From: Candidatus Woesearchaeota archaeon
GTDB lineage: Archaea > Nanobdellota > Nanobdellia > Woesearchaeales > ARS49
Length of the DNA stretch: 64,000 bases
Assembly (NCBI GenBank): GCA_003599055.1
Contig: QZIM01000026.1
Coordinates: 1 to 64,000 of the forward strand
Direction of reading: 5' to 3'
Of the stretch, positions 18,641-27,052 are shown in pieces (position 1 is the stretch's first letter; every line of letters begins with the position of its first letter). The notes below the pieces were generated by a model. The model did not search any database. It was not told the DNA's origin and saw only the letters and a program-made list of their open reading frames with translations. Position numbers and translations under genes: made by a program.

Positions 18641-18854
18641 TTTTTCAGTGCATAAAACCTTATATAGCGCGTGCATATTTTTTCTTTCAGCCAATGAGTG
18701 GCAATTCCCCGAAATGGTTGTGCGCGCATCGCGCGGGTCCCGAAGTGACGACCGCAAGGTTTTAATATGCGGTTGTTTTACCTCAGGCGAATAACAAAAA
18801 AGTGTTACGGGTGGTCAGAAGTGACTTTTCCGAAGCAAAAGGGGGGAGGTATCC

Positions 18855-19661
18855 ATGATTGTCAAAGAAGACTTTTTGAGTAAACTGCGTCGTTATTTTG
18901 TGTTGAATTTGTATGAGGTGAAAATTTGGACGGCTCTTCTTTCTCGTGGTGTTGCAACTGCAGGTGAGTTGTCCGATATTGCAAACGTGCCAAGGTCGCG
19001 AAGTTATGACGTGCTTGAAAGTCTTGAGCGCAAGGGTTTTGTCATAATGAAGCTGGGAAAGCCGATTAAGTACATTGCGGTTCCTCCGCAGGAAGTGCTT
19101 GAGCGCGTGAAGAAAAACTTAAGTGAGGAGGCTGCTGAGCGGGTAAAGCGTTTGGAGGAGCTGAAGACAACGGACGTTCTGGGTGAGCTGCATTCACTGC
19201 ACACGCAGGGGATAGAGCTTGTTGAGCCAACTGAGCTTTCGGGAAGCTTGCGCGGCCGGCACAACTTGTATTCGCATCTTGAGCTTGCAATTCGCAACGC
19301 GCAATCGAGTGTGACGCTGATGACAACGCCGCAGGGTCTTTTGCGAAAAGCAGAAGGGTTCCGTCCGGTCTTTGAGCGTTTGAAAAAAAAGGGTGTGAAT
19401 ATTCGTATTGCTGCGCCTTTGACAAAGGAAACAAAGGATGCGGTAAAGGAGCTTGCGGGCAGTGCGGAGGTTCGCCACTCGGACACAAAGGCGCGCTTTT
19501 GCATTGTGGACGGCAAGGAGCTCGTCTTTATGATTATGGACGACCAGAACGTGCATCCGACGTATGATGTGGGTATTTGGGTGAACACGCCGTTTTTCGC
19601 GTCCGCGCTTGAGAATATGTTCAACGTGGCGTGGAAGAATATGAAGCCGGTCGCCAAATAA
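18855..19661 (+). CDS. TrmB-family transcriptional regulator (paralog of 363..1142)
   Basis: DNA-binding core identical to the first paralog: RGVATAGELSDIANVPRSRSYDVLESLERKGFVIMKLGKPIKYIAVPP. Confidence 0.87.
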   Translation: MIVKEDFLSKLRRYFVLNLYEVKIWTALLSRGVATAGELSDIANVPRSRSYDVLESLERKGFVIMKLGKPIKYIAVPPQEVLERVKKNLSEEAAERVKRLEELKTTDVLGELHSLHTQGIELVEPTELSGSLRGRHNLYSHLELAIRNAQSSVTLMTTPQGLLRKAEGFRPVFERLKKKGVNIRIAAPLTKETKDAVKELAGSAEVRHSDTKARFCIVDGKELVFMIMDDQNVHPTYDVGIWVNTPFFASALENMFNVAWKNMKPVAK

Positions 19662-19675
19662 GTTTTTTCTTTTTT

Positions 19676-21214
19676 ATGGCTATTGATGCAAAGTGGAAAA
19701 AGCTGGCGCAGAGCTTAACGAAGTATGAGCGGGACGTGCTTCCGCTGCTTTCGGAAGGGAAGTTTGTGCCAATCGCCGAGCTGGCAAAGGTTACGGGTTT
19801 GAGTGAGTTGCAGGTTCAGCGCGCAGTGCAGTGGCTTGAGAATAAGTCGCTGGCAGTGCACAAGGAATTGCCGTTTGAGGTTGTTTCTCTTGAGGCGAAC
19901 GGGAAGAGGTATCAGAAGGAGTCGCTTCCTGAGCGCAGGATGCTTGAAGTGCTCGATGAGAAGGGGATTCCCTTAGCAAAGCTTGCGCAAAAGGCGGGAA
20001 TTTCTTCGGAAGAGGTGAATGCTGCGCTTGGCTTGCTGCGCGGCAGGGGCGCGGTTGCGCTCGTGAAGGAAAAGGAGTTGCGGGTGAAGATTACGGAGCG
20101 GGGTGTCGAGCTCCGGAAGGCAAAGTTTGCCGAGGAAGTGTTTTTTGGGAAGCAGGATTTTCCGTGTAAGGTGCAGGACGTGCGCCCTGAATATCGGAAA
20201 GTTGTTGAGGATTTGAGGCGGCGCAAGAATATTCTTCGTGTTGAGCGTGCAGTGGAGCGCAGCGTTGCGCTTGCTCCGGGCGCGGGTGATATTTTGCAGT
20301 TTGTTGATGCGGATACCATTGATGCGGTATCGCCGCAACTGCTGAGTTCGGGCGGTTGGAAGGGCAAGGAGTTCCGAAGGTATGATGTGTCAAGTGGTGT
20401 TCCGAAAGTGTTTGGAGGAAAGGTGCAGCCGTATCGCGCGTTTTTGGATAGTGTTCGGCAAAAGTTTGTGGGGTTGGGGTTTGAGGAAATGACGGGGCCG
20501 CTGGTTGAGCAGGATTTTTGGAATATGGATGCGCTGTATATGCCGCAGTTTCACAGTGCACGGGACATTCACGATGCGTATTATGTGAGGGAGCCAAAGG
20601 AGGCGCCGCTTGACCCGCGTTTGGTGAGGCGCGTAAAGGACGTGCACGAGTCGGGCAAGGGTGCAAACAGCAGGGGTTGGGGCTATGTGTTTGATGTAAA
20701 GAGAACGCACCGGTTGTTGCTGCGAACGCAAGGGACTGCGTGCTCTTCAAGGAAGCTTGCGTCGCCCGATTTGAGGATTCCGGGGAAATATTTCGGCATC
20801 AGCCGGGTTTTCCGTCACGATGTGATTGATGCAACGCATTTGCCTGACTTTAATCAGGTTGAGGGGATTGTTGTTGAGGAGGGCCTGACGTTCCGTCATC
20901 TTATCGGCCTTTTGCGTATGTTTGCAAAGGAGTTTGCGGGGGCTGAGGAGGTGCGTCTTGTTCCGGGCTATTTTCCGTTTACGGAGCCGAGTGTTGAGTT
21001 GTATGCAAAGCATCCGCAATTGGGCTGGATTGAGCTTGGCGGTGCGGGTATGTTTAGGCCGGAAGTGGTGATGCCTTTGCTTGGGCGCGCTGTTCCGGTG
21101 TGCGCGTGGGGTTTGGGGATTGACCGGCTTGGTATGTTTAAGCTTGGCTTTAAGGACATTCGTAATTTGTTCTCGCACGACCTTCAGTTTTTGCGGGATG
21201 CAAAGGTGGTCTGA
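19676..21214 (+). CDS. pheS: phenylalanine--tRNA ligase alpha subunit
   Basis: GFEEMTGPLVEQDFWNMDALYMPQFHSARDIHDAYYV, RVFRHDVIDATHLPDFNQVEG, LGIDRLGMFKLG. Confidence 0.95.
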   Translation: MAIDAKWKKLAQSLTKYERDVLPLLSEGKFVPIAELAKVTGLSELQVQRAVQWLENKSLAVHKELPFEVVSLEANGKRYQKESLPERRMLEVLDEKGIPLAKLAQKAGISSEEVNAALGLLRGRGAVALVKEKELRVKITERGVELRKAKFAEEVFFGKQDFPCKVQDVRPEYRKVVEDLRRRKNILRVERAVERSVALAPGAGDILQFVDADTIDAVSPQLLSSGGWKGKEFRRYDVSSGVPKVFGGKVQPYRAFLDSVRQKFVGLGFEEMTGPLVEQDFWNMDALYMPQFHSARDIHDAYYVREPKEAPLDPRLVRRVKDVHESGKGANSRGWGYVFDVKRTHRLLLRTQGTACSSRKLASPDLRIPGKYFGISRVFRHDVIDATHLPDFNQVEGIVVEEGLTFRHLIGLLRMFAKEFAGAEEVRLVPGYFPFTEPSVELYAKHPQLGWIELGGAGMFRPEVVMPLLGRAVPVCAWGLGIDRLGMFKLGFKDIRNLFSHDLQFLRDAKVV

Positions 21215-22867
21215 ATGCCGAGTATTTCATTCGTTTTTGATGACTTGTGCAGGCTGGTTGGAAAAAAGCTCAGCGAGGCCGAGTTGGTTTCCTTGTTGGA
21301 TAAGGCAAAGGCAGAGCTTGACAGCAAGCTCTCTGCGGAAATCACGGTAAAGTATAATGATACAAACCAGCCGTATTTGTGGAGTGTTGAGGGGCTTGCG
21401 CGGCATATGCGTGCAAGTCTTGGGAAGGAAAAGGGCGCAGCGCGGATAGCGTTGGAGAAGTCTTCTTTGCAGTTGTCGGTTGACCGGAGTGTTGAGTCTG
21501 TTCGTCCGTTTATTGCGTGTTTTGTGGCAAAGGGTCCTGCGCTTTCGGAATACGTGCTTGGCCAGTTGATTCAGATGCAGGAAAAGCTTGCGGATAATTT
21601 TGGCAGGAAGCGTGAGAAGGTTGCAATCGGCCTGTTTCCTGCAGGAAAGGTGTCCTGGCCGCTGGCGTATAGGGCGGTTGAGCCAAAATCGGTTGCTTTT
21701 GTGCCGTTGGGGATGGTGAAGCAGTTAACGCTCAGGGAAACGCTTGAGCGTCATCCGAAGGGAAAGGAGTTTGGTCATTTGCTTGCGGATGCAAAGAAGT
21801 ATCCTGTTGTGTTTGACGCAAAAGGTCACGTGGTAACGTTCCCGCCGGTGGTTAATAGCGAGGAGTCTGGAAAGCTTTCTGCAGGGGATAGTGAGATTGC
21901 CTGTGAAGTTACGGGAACCGATGAGTCTGCGGTGAACTTGGTGAGTTCAATTTTTGCGTTTGCGCTCGCTGATCGCGGTTTCAAGATTCATCCGGTAAAA
22001 ATCAGGTACGCGAAGCGGATTGTGCAAACGCCGAAGGTTGAGCCGTATGATTTTCGTTTTGATACTGCGCAAGTGGGGGCGCTTTTAGGCCTTGAATTGT
22101 CGGAGGGCCAGCTAAGGGATTTGCTTGGTCGCGCGCAGTACGATTATCAGGGGAAGGGCAGGGTAAAATGTCCTGCGTATCGTGGTGATTTGATGCACGC
22201 AGTTGACGTGGTTGAGGATGTTGCAATTATGTATGGGTATGAAAGCATATCGCCGCTTCCGCTCACGTCATTTACGGTCGGTGGCTTGCGCGCGGGCGAG
22301 GGCGTGATTTCTGCTGTGCGTGATTTGTGGCGCGGCTTTGGGTATCAGGAAGTGTTCAGTCCGGTGCTTTCAAATAAGCAGTTGCTTTATGATAAGATGC
22401 AGGCGGATGATATGGGCACGGTTGAGGTTGAGAATGTTATGTCTTCGACCTATTCGTGCATTCGTTCGTGGATTGTTCCGATTTTGATGGATGTGCTGAG
22501 TAAGAATAGGCACGTTGAGTATCCGCAGCGCCTTATGGAAGAGGGATTGGTTGCGCGAAGGGAAAAGGATAATGTTTGGGATGCGCGCCAGGTTGCTGCA
22601 GTGTCCGCGCACGCGCAGGCAAGTTTCACGGAGATGCGCCAGCACGTGGAAGGCGTTATGCGCAGTCTTGGTCTTGAGTGCAGTTTTAAGGAAATGGATG
22701 AGGGGTGCACGAAAAGCTCGTTCATTCCCGGCCGTGCTGCGTTTGTGTTTGTAAAGGATGCCTGTATAGGTTTCGTTGGCGAAATCCACCCTGCTGTTCT
22801 TGAGAAGTTTGGATTGCAGGTGCCGGTTGTTGCCTGTGAGCTTGGTCTTGATTCACTCTTGCAATAA
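21215..22867 (+). CDS. pheT: phenylalanine--tRNA ligase beta subunit (archaeal type)
   Basis: PSISFVFDDLCRLVGKKL, CPAYRGDLMHAVDVVEDVAIMYGYESI; adjacent to pheS. Confidence 0.95.
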   Translation: MPSISFVFDDLCRLVGKKLSEAELVSLLDKAKAELDSKLSAEITVKYNDTNQPYLWSVEGLARHMRASLGKEKGAARIALEKSSLQLSVDRSVESVRPFIACFVAKGPALSEYVLGQLIQMQEKLADNFGRKREKVAIGLFPAGKVSWPLAYRAVEPKSVAFVPLGMVKQLTLRETLERHPKGKEFGHLLADAKKYPVVFDAKGHVVTFPPVVNSEESGKLSAGDSEIACEVTGTDESAVNLVSSIFAFALADRGFKIHPVKIRYAKRIVQTPKVEPYDFRFDTAQVGALLGLELSEGQLRDLLGRAQYDYQGKGRVKCPAYRGDLMHAVDVVEDVAIMYGYESISPLPLTSFTVGGLRAGEGVISAVRDLWRGFGYQEVFSPVLSNKQLLYDKMQADDMGTVEVENVMSSTYSCIRSWIVPILMDVLSKNRHVEYPQRLMEEGLVARREKDNVWDARQVAAVSAHAQASFTEMRQHVEGVMRSLGLECSFKEMDEGCTKSSFIPGRAAFVFVKDACIGFVGEIHPAVLEKFGLQVPVVACELGLDSLLQ

Positions 22868-23272
22868 GGGGAGTGTATTCTCTCTGAGTTTTTTGAGTCG
22901 TTGAAGAATTTCCTGAGCTTCAGTGAGTGAAACATCTTTGCCATAGTAGTTGATGTCATTTCTAATCTGTCTTAGTTGGTCAAATGCGTCCGCAAGGTCT
23001 GTGTCTTTGATAATTTCTTTGAGGAAAGCGGTATAGCACACGTGGTTGTAAATTTTGAATCCTTGGCGGAGCGTGATTGCTTCAAGGAGTTCCCGCACAG
23101 AGTCGTAACTGAGTGATATTTTTGACGCGGCAGTTTCTGCCCGAAGCTCGAGCAGATGAGCTGAGAGCGCTTTGTTCGCGCTTGTTTTTTCAAGGGAGGC
23201 AGCCATTTCGGTGTCGGGAGTTATTTTCTTTGCTTCCTTGTTCCGCAGGCAGGAGTTCCAGTTCATTACCAT
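22853..23272 (-). CDS. HEPN-domain protein (putative toxin of MNT/HEPN pair)
   Basis: Helical protein with LSYDSVRELLEAITLRQGFKIYNH and QIRNDINYYGKDVS; overlaps start with MNT ORF. Confidence 0.75.
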   Translation of the reverse strand: MVMNWNSCLRNKEAKKITPDTEMAASLEKTSANKALSAHLLELRAETAASKISLSYDSVRELLEAITLRQGFKIYNHVCYTAFLKEIIKDTDLADAFDQLRQIRNDINYYGKDVSLTEAQEILQRLKKLRENTLPLLQE

Positions 23273-23778
23273 CTCACCTTGCCAAAAAGAACCGTTCCGT
23301 TAAGGATATTGTTAAGGAGGTGCTCGTTTTTGATTGTGCGAAGCGAGGTGAACCAGTGGAGTGATATTTTTCTTCGAAGGGCTTTTTCAAGAGGTGCAAG
23401 GTCAATTGGCTTTTTCTCGGGTGTGAGGATGGCAATATCTGCGTCAGATGCAGGGGTGGCTTCTGCTTTTGCAAGTGACCCAAAGAGAATGGCAGAGGCG
23501 CCGCTGAGTTTTTCTTGCAGGGTAATTGATAAGGGTTCAAGGCGTTTCTTCCAATAAAGTCGGGAGAGGTCAACAGTGTCGTTGATTTCGTAGTTGAGCG
23601 TGAAGAGCAAGTGTCCGCGTTCAGCGCGCTGGTGAAGGTATCCTGCTCGGGCGTATTTTTTGAGGAGCTTCGATGCAGTGGGCGGGCTGACGTGCGCGAG
23701 TTTGGCATATTCGCGGACGGCTATTTCCCGTGCGGAGTCTTCAAAGAACGGCGCCAAACTGTTAAGTATTTTTAACAT
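23266..23778 (-). CDS. HTH plus MNT-type nucleotidyltransferase (putative antitoxin)
   Basis: N-terminal HTH (YAKLAHVSPPTASKLLKKYARAGYL) and AILFGSLAKAEATPASDADIAIL (GSX9-10DXD). Confidence 0.85.
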   Translation of the reverse strand: MLKILNSLAPFFEDSAREIAVREYAKLAHVSPPTASKLLKKYARAGYLHQRAERGHLLFTLNYEINDTVDLSRLYWKKRLEPLSITLQEKLSGASAILFGSLAKAEATPASDADIAILTPEKKPIDLAPLEKALRRKISLHWFTSLRTIKNEHLLNNILNGTVLFGKVRW

Positions 23779-23805
23779 CTGTTAAATTAATTTTACAGTT
23801 GTTAA
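23760..23805 (-). promoter_or_regulatory. array of TGTTAA/TTAACA half-sites, 20-bp period
   Basis: TGTTAA at 23760, 23780, 23800; TTAACA at 23772 and TTTACA at 23792; overlaps the MNT start codon. Confidence 0.6.
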
Positions 23806-23833
23806 TAAATCTTTCGGTCTGTGAGGCGAATCG

Positions 23834-24477
23834 TCATTCGTGAAGAAATCGGGTGTCATAATTTGGTTCGGGTTCAATCTCCGGGTTTGGCTCACACCAA
23901 GTTCCGTTCCAGCACGTATGGGGACCGCATTCGCAGCCCCAAGTCATTGCTTGTCCGCAAACGCGGTATTGTCGTCGTTGGCTATTGCACGAATCAACGC
24001 ACGTGTTGCCAAATTCCTTGATGGTTCCTCCGGCTCGTCTGCAGGTTTCAAATTCAAGGTCAATGATTCGTGCTTCCTCTTTCGTCATGCAAGTGGGAAT
24101 GTCGTTGTGAGGGTAGGATGGTCTTATTGTGCAAAAGTCAAGCGGGCAAAGTTCAGTGAAGTAAAACTGGTTGCAGTAGAGAAGGGAGTTTGTTTCTCGA
24201 AGCGAATGGTTCACTCGTTTGTAGGCAGCATCAATTTCAAGGACCCTTCTGTCTTCTTCAGTGAATGTATTTTTTGCAATGCAGCGGGGGATTTCAAGGC
24301 AGTCTTTGCAGGAGGTGTAGAGTTCGCAGGTGTCTTTTGGACAGTTGGCAAGGTCGGTGTTATATGTGGAACAATAGTCGTCAGGATTTTTTATTTTTAA
24401 GTCGTATTTGTCAGTGGGCTGACCGGTGCAACTGACAATTGTAAAAAGAAGGAGGAAAAGCAGCGTTTTTTTTGCAT
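23834..24477 (-). pseudogene. Cys-rich lipoprotein interrupted by an apparent -1 shift in an A8 tract (or programmed slippage)
   Basis: Minus strand ATG at 24477 then A8; adding one A joins MQKKTLLFLLLFTIVSCTG to an open frame through NPDDYCSTYNTDLANC... to ...YDTRFLHE. Confidence 0.6.
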
Positions 24478-24520
24478 TTGCTGGTTTTGGCTGAACTGAA
24501 ATAAAAAAGATTGGTACGTT

Positions 24521-24853
24521 TTACGCAGTTTTCTTAACCGCTGCCTTCTTCACGGGCTTGGCTACGGCAGGTTTTGCCGCAACTGTTTTCTTTTGTTGCT
24601 CAACTTTTGGCTTTGCGCGTACCTTTGGTTTTCGTGCGGTGATGCCAAGTGCTGCGGCAACTGCGTCGTGGCTTGCGCCTTTTGAGACTTTAACTGTTTG
24701 TTCGAGAAGTTCGAGGTGTGCGATGTTGCACTTGCGCCTTCTTGTTTCGCCGTCAATGAGAACCGTGTTCTTGTCAACGGTGTCAATGATGACGCATTTT
24801 TTGCCTGCGTCTCGTCCTGCGATTTTTACGCAAATTCTTCCGATGTCAATCAT
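24521..24853 (-). CDS. rpl14e: 50S ribosomal protein L14e
   Basis: MIDIGRICVKIAGRDAGKKCVIIDTVDKNTVLIDG and a Lys/Ala-rich tail. Confidence 0.9.
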   Translation of the reverse strand: MIDIGRICVKIAGRDAGKKCVIIDTVDKNTVLIDGETRRRKCNIAHLELLEQTVKVSKGASHDAVAAALGITARKPKVRAKPKVEQQKKTVAAKPAVAKPVKKAAVKKTA

Positions 24854-24918
24854 TTGTATTCCTCCTCGTCCGGTGCAGCCCGTTGCCGAAATGCTGCAGG
24901 AGATTAGTGTGATGTGTT

Positions 24919-25194
24919 TTATGCCGCAACTGCGCGTACTTTTGCGATGATGGTTTTGCGCGTGCAGGCAGAGCAGAGTTTTCCGCCGTATGGGCGCTCA
25001 GGTCTGCGTGCGCTTTTTGCGAGCTTGCGGACTTGTGTTTTGGTTCCGCGCGCAACGCCAAAGAGGCGTGTTCCGCAGGTTGCGCATTGCGGCGCTGCGT
25101 TTTTGCGCCTTTTGTACTGGATTTTGTTCGTGCCGCCGGGTGTCTTGACATAAACCCTGCGGAACGTTCGTGAGCGGAATCGTGGTTGTACCAT
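24919..25194 (-). CDS. rpl34e: 50S ribosomal protein L34e
   Basis: RSRTFRRVYVKTPGGTNKIQYKRRKNAAPQCATCGTRL...RPYGGKLCSACTRK. Confidence 0.92.
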   Translation of the reverse strand: MVQPRFRSRTFRRVYVKTPGGTNKIQYKRRKNAAPQCATCGTRLFGVARGTKTQVRKLAKSARRPERPYGGKLCSACTRKTIIAKVRAVAA

Positions 25195-25219
25195 AATGAC
25201 GGGTGGGACAGAGGGGGGT

Positions 25220-25930
25220 TTAAAAAGCTTTTGGCGGGCGGGGACCGGTTTTTCGTAATTCTTCAACTTCTTTACTGCTCAGTTCTCTGCTCTTTCCTTT
25301 TGCCAGGTTGCCGAGCCGAAGGGGTCCAATTGCGGTGCGAATGAGCCGTGTCACGGTGTATCCGAGCTGCAAGAAGATGCGTTTGACAATGTGTTTTCTG
25401 CCTTCGTGGATGCGCAAAAGGATGGTGTTGCCGTGTGCGCTTTGGATGTCAACGTTCACGGTTCGTCCTTCTATGCGGATGCCTTCCCTGAGCCGGTCAA
25501 GGGCGGTTGCTGAGAGCTGCCGGTCAAGGGTGACGTGATATTCTTTTGGTGCGTGATAGCGCGGGTGGGTGAGTTTGTTTGCAAGGTCTCCGTCGTTGGT
25601 GAGCAGAATCAGCCCTTCGCTGTCAATATCGAGCCGTCCGACGGGGTACACGCGGACCGGGCTTTTGATGAGGTCCATCACGGTGTTCATGCCGTGTTTT
25701 TCAGTGACCGTGGTCACGTAGCCGCGCGGCTTGTGCAGGATAAAATATTTTTTCTCTTCAGGAGTAAGCGGGTTTCCGTTAACGAGGATACGGTCTTTTG
25801 TTGCGTCTGCGCTTTGGCCAAGGGTTGCTTTTTTGCCGTTGACGGTGACTCTTCCTTCCTCGATGAGTTTTTCACAGGCGCGCCTGCTGGCAATGCCTGC
25901 CTGTGCCATGATTTTTTGGATGCGTTCCAC
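25220..25930 (-). CDS. RsuA/RluB-family pseudouridine synthase
   Basis: S4 domain (MERIQKIMAQAGIASRRACEKLIEEGRVTVNG) plus VYPVGRLDIDSEGLILLTNDG. Confidence 0.92.
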   Translation of the reverse strand: MERIQKIMAQAGIASRRACEKLIEEGRVTVNGKKATLGQSADATKDRILVNGNPLTPEEKKYFILHKPRGYVTTVTEKHGMNTVMDLIKSPVRVYPVGRLDIDSEGLILLTNDGDLANKLTHPRYHAPKEYHVTLDRQLSATALDRLREGIRIEGRTVNVDIQSAHGNTILLRIHEGRKHIVKRIFLQLGYTVTRLIRTAIGPLRLGNLAKGKSRELSSKEVEELRKTGPRPPKAF

Positions 25931-25982
25931 GCACAAGGGGTATCGTCGCAACGCTTATAAATACATACGGGAGAAAGTGGTT

Positions 25983-26543
25983 ATGCGTGATGTGGTCTTG
26001 TGCGGGGATTCGGAGGGGTCGTTTGGCGAGTTTGCAAGGCGGCTTGGGTTCGCTGATGTCCTGCCGGTGTTCTCTTCAATGCAGGCGGCAAGGCAAAGCG
26101 TGCAAAAGGGTAAGGGGGTCATTGTCCCGGCGGAGAAAATCGCGCAGGCAAAAAAGGAGGGGTTGATGGTGTTTGCGCACGCGTCGCGCGAGGCAATTGA
26201 GCGGGGTGCGGATGTGGTGTTTGGCTTTGAGAAGCTCGGCGGTCGTGATAAGATGCACTATCGTGATTCGGGCTTGAATCAGGTGCTTTGCCGTCTTGCT
26301 GCGCAAAAGGGTGTTGCAATCGGTTTTTCATTTGCGGATGTTCTTTCCGTGCAGGGCGCGCAGCGCGCAGTGCTGCTTGGGCGTATGATGCAGAATATTC
26401 GGTTGTGCCGCAAGTTTAAGGTGGCGGTGCGGCTCGGCAGTTTTGCTTCGTCTCCGAAGGGGATGCGGGGAAGGGAGGACTTGATTTCTTTGTTTTGCAG
26501 TGTTGGTTTTTCCCGCAGTGAAGTGCTTGCGGGTTTCAGATAG
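25983..26543 (+). CDS. rnp3: ribonuclease P protein component 3 (Rpp30)
   Basis: MHYRDSGLNQVLCRLAAQKGVAIGFSF and RLGSFASSPKGMRGREDLISLF. Confidence 0.88.
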   Translation: MRDVVLCGDSEGSFGEFARRLGFADVLPVFSSMQAARQSVQKGKGVIVPAEKIAQAKKEGLMVFAHASREAIERGADVVFGFEKLGGRDKMHYRDSGLNQVLCRLAAQKGVAIGFSFADVLSVQGAQRAVLLGRMMQNIRLCRKFKVAVRLGSFASSPKGMRGREDLISLFCSVGFSRSEVLAGFR

Positions 26544-26976
26544 TTTTTGCGATGAGTTCGCACCCGTTGGGTATGCCGGGTTCGGGTTCGTTGCGAACGA
26601 GCCGCTCGCACCACGCTTGCCCGGCGTCAAGTAGTGCGCAATGGCTTATGTTTCCTGAGGCCATTGCGCGGCACACAGGTTCAACACAGCTTTCAGGTCG
26701 TTTCTGTGCGATTGCAATGCAGTCTCGGTCTCCCGTGGCGCACGCAAGGGGGTTGTTGGTAATGAATGCAGTGCAGCGGTTTTTGTATGGGCTTGGCAGG
26801 GCGTCGCACCCGGCAGGGTCGTTTGCGCGAAGGGCCTGGCGCAAGCGCAGGTCGTTTGTTTGGTGTTCTGAGCAGGTTTGGATGAATTGTTGTTTTTCTT
26901 GGTAGCTCAGGAGTGCGTAAATGGCAATGGTTGTGAAAAGAAGGATGAGGAGGGTCGCCGGCACCTTTTTTTTCAT
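26536..26976 (-). CDS. secreted Cys-rich hypothetical protein
   Basis: N-terminal signal/TM (ATLLILLFTTIAIYALLS) and about 10 cysteines. Confidence 0.6.
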   Translation of the reverse strand: MKKKVPATLLILLFTTIAIYALLSYQEKQQFIQTCSEHQTNDLRLRQALRANDPAGCDALPSPYKNRCTAFITNNPLACATGDRDCIAIAQKRPESCVEPVCRAMASGNISHCALLDAGQAWCERLVRNEPEPGIPNGCELIAKTI

Positions 26977-27052
26977 GGCGTGGTTATGAAGAGCAAGTTA
27001 TTTAAAGCTTTTTAAGTTTACAGGGCAAAGGATTAGTCGAAAAAAGGGGTCA

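Noticed and set aside
18660-18850. tRNA or other known ncRNA
   Set aside because: No cloverleaf or recognised RNA family could be folded by eye; left as a leader/micro-ORF hypothesis.
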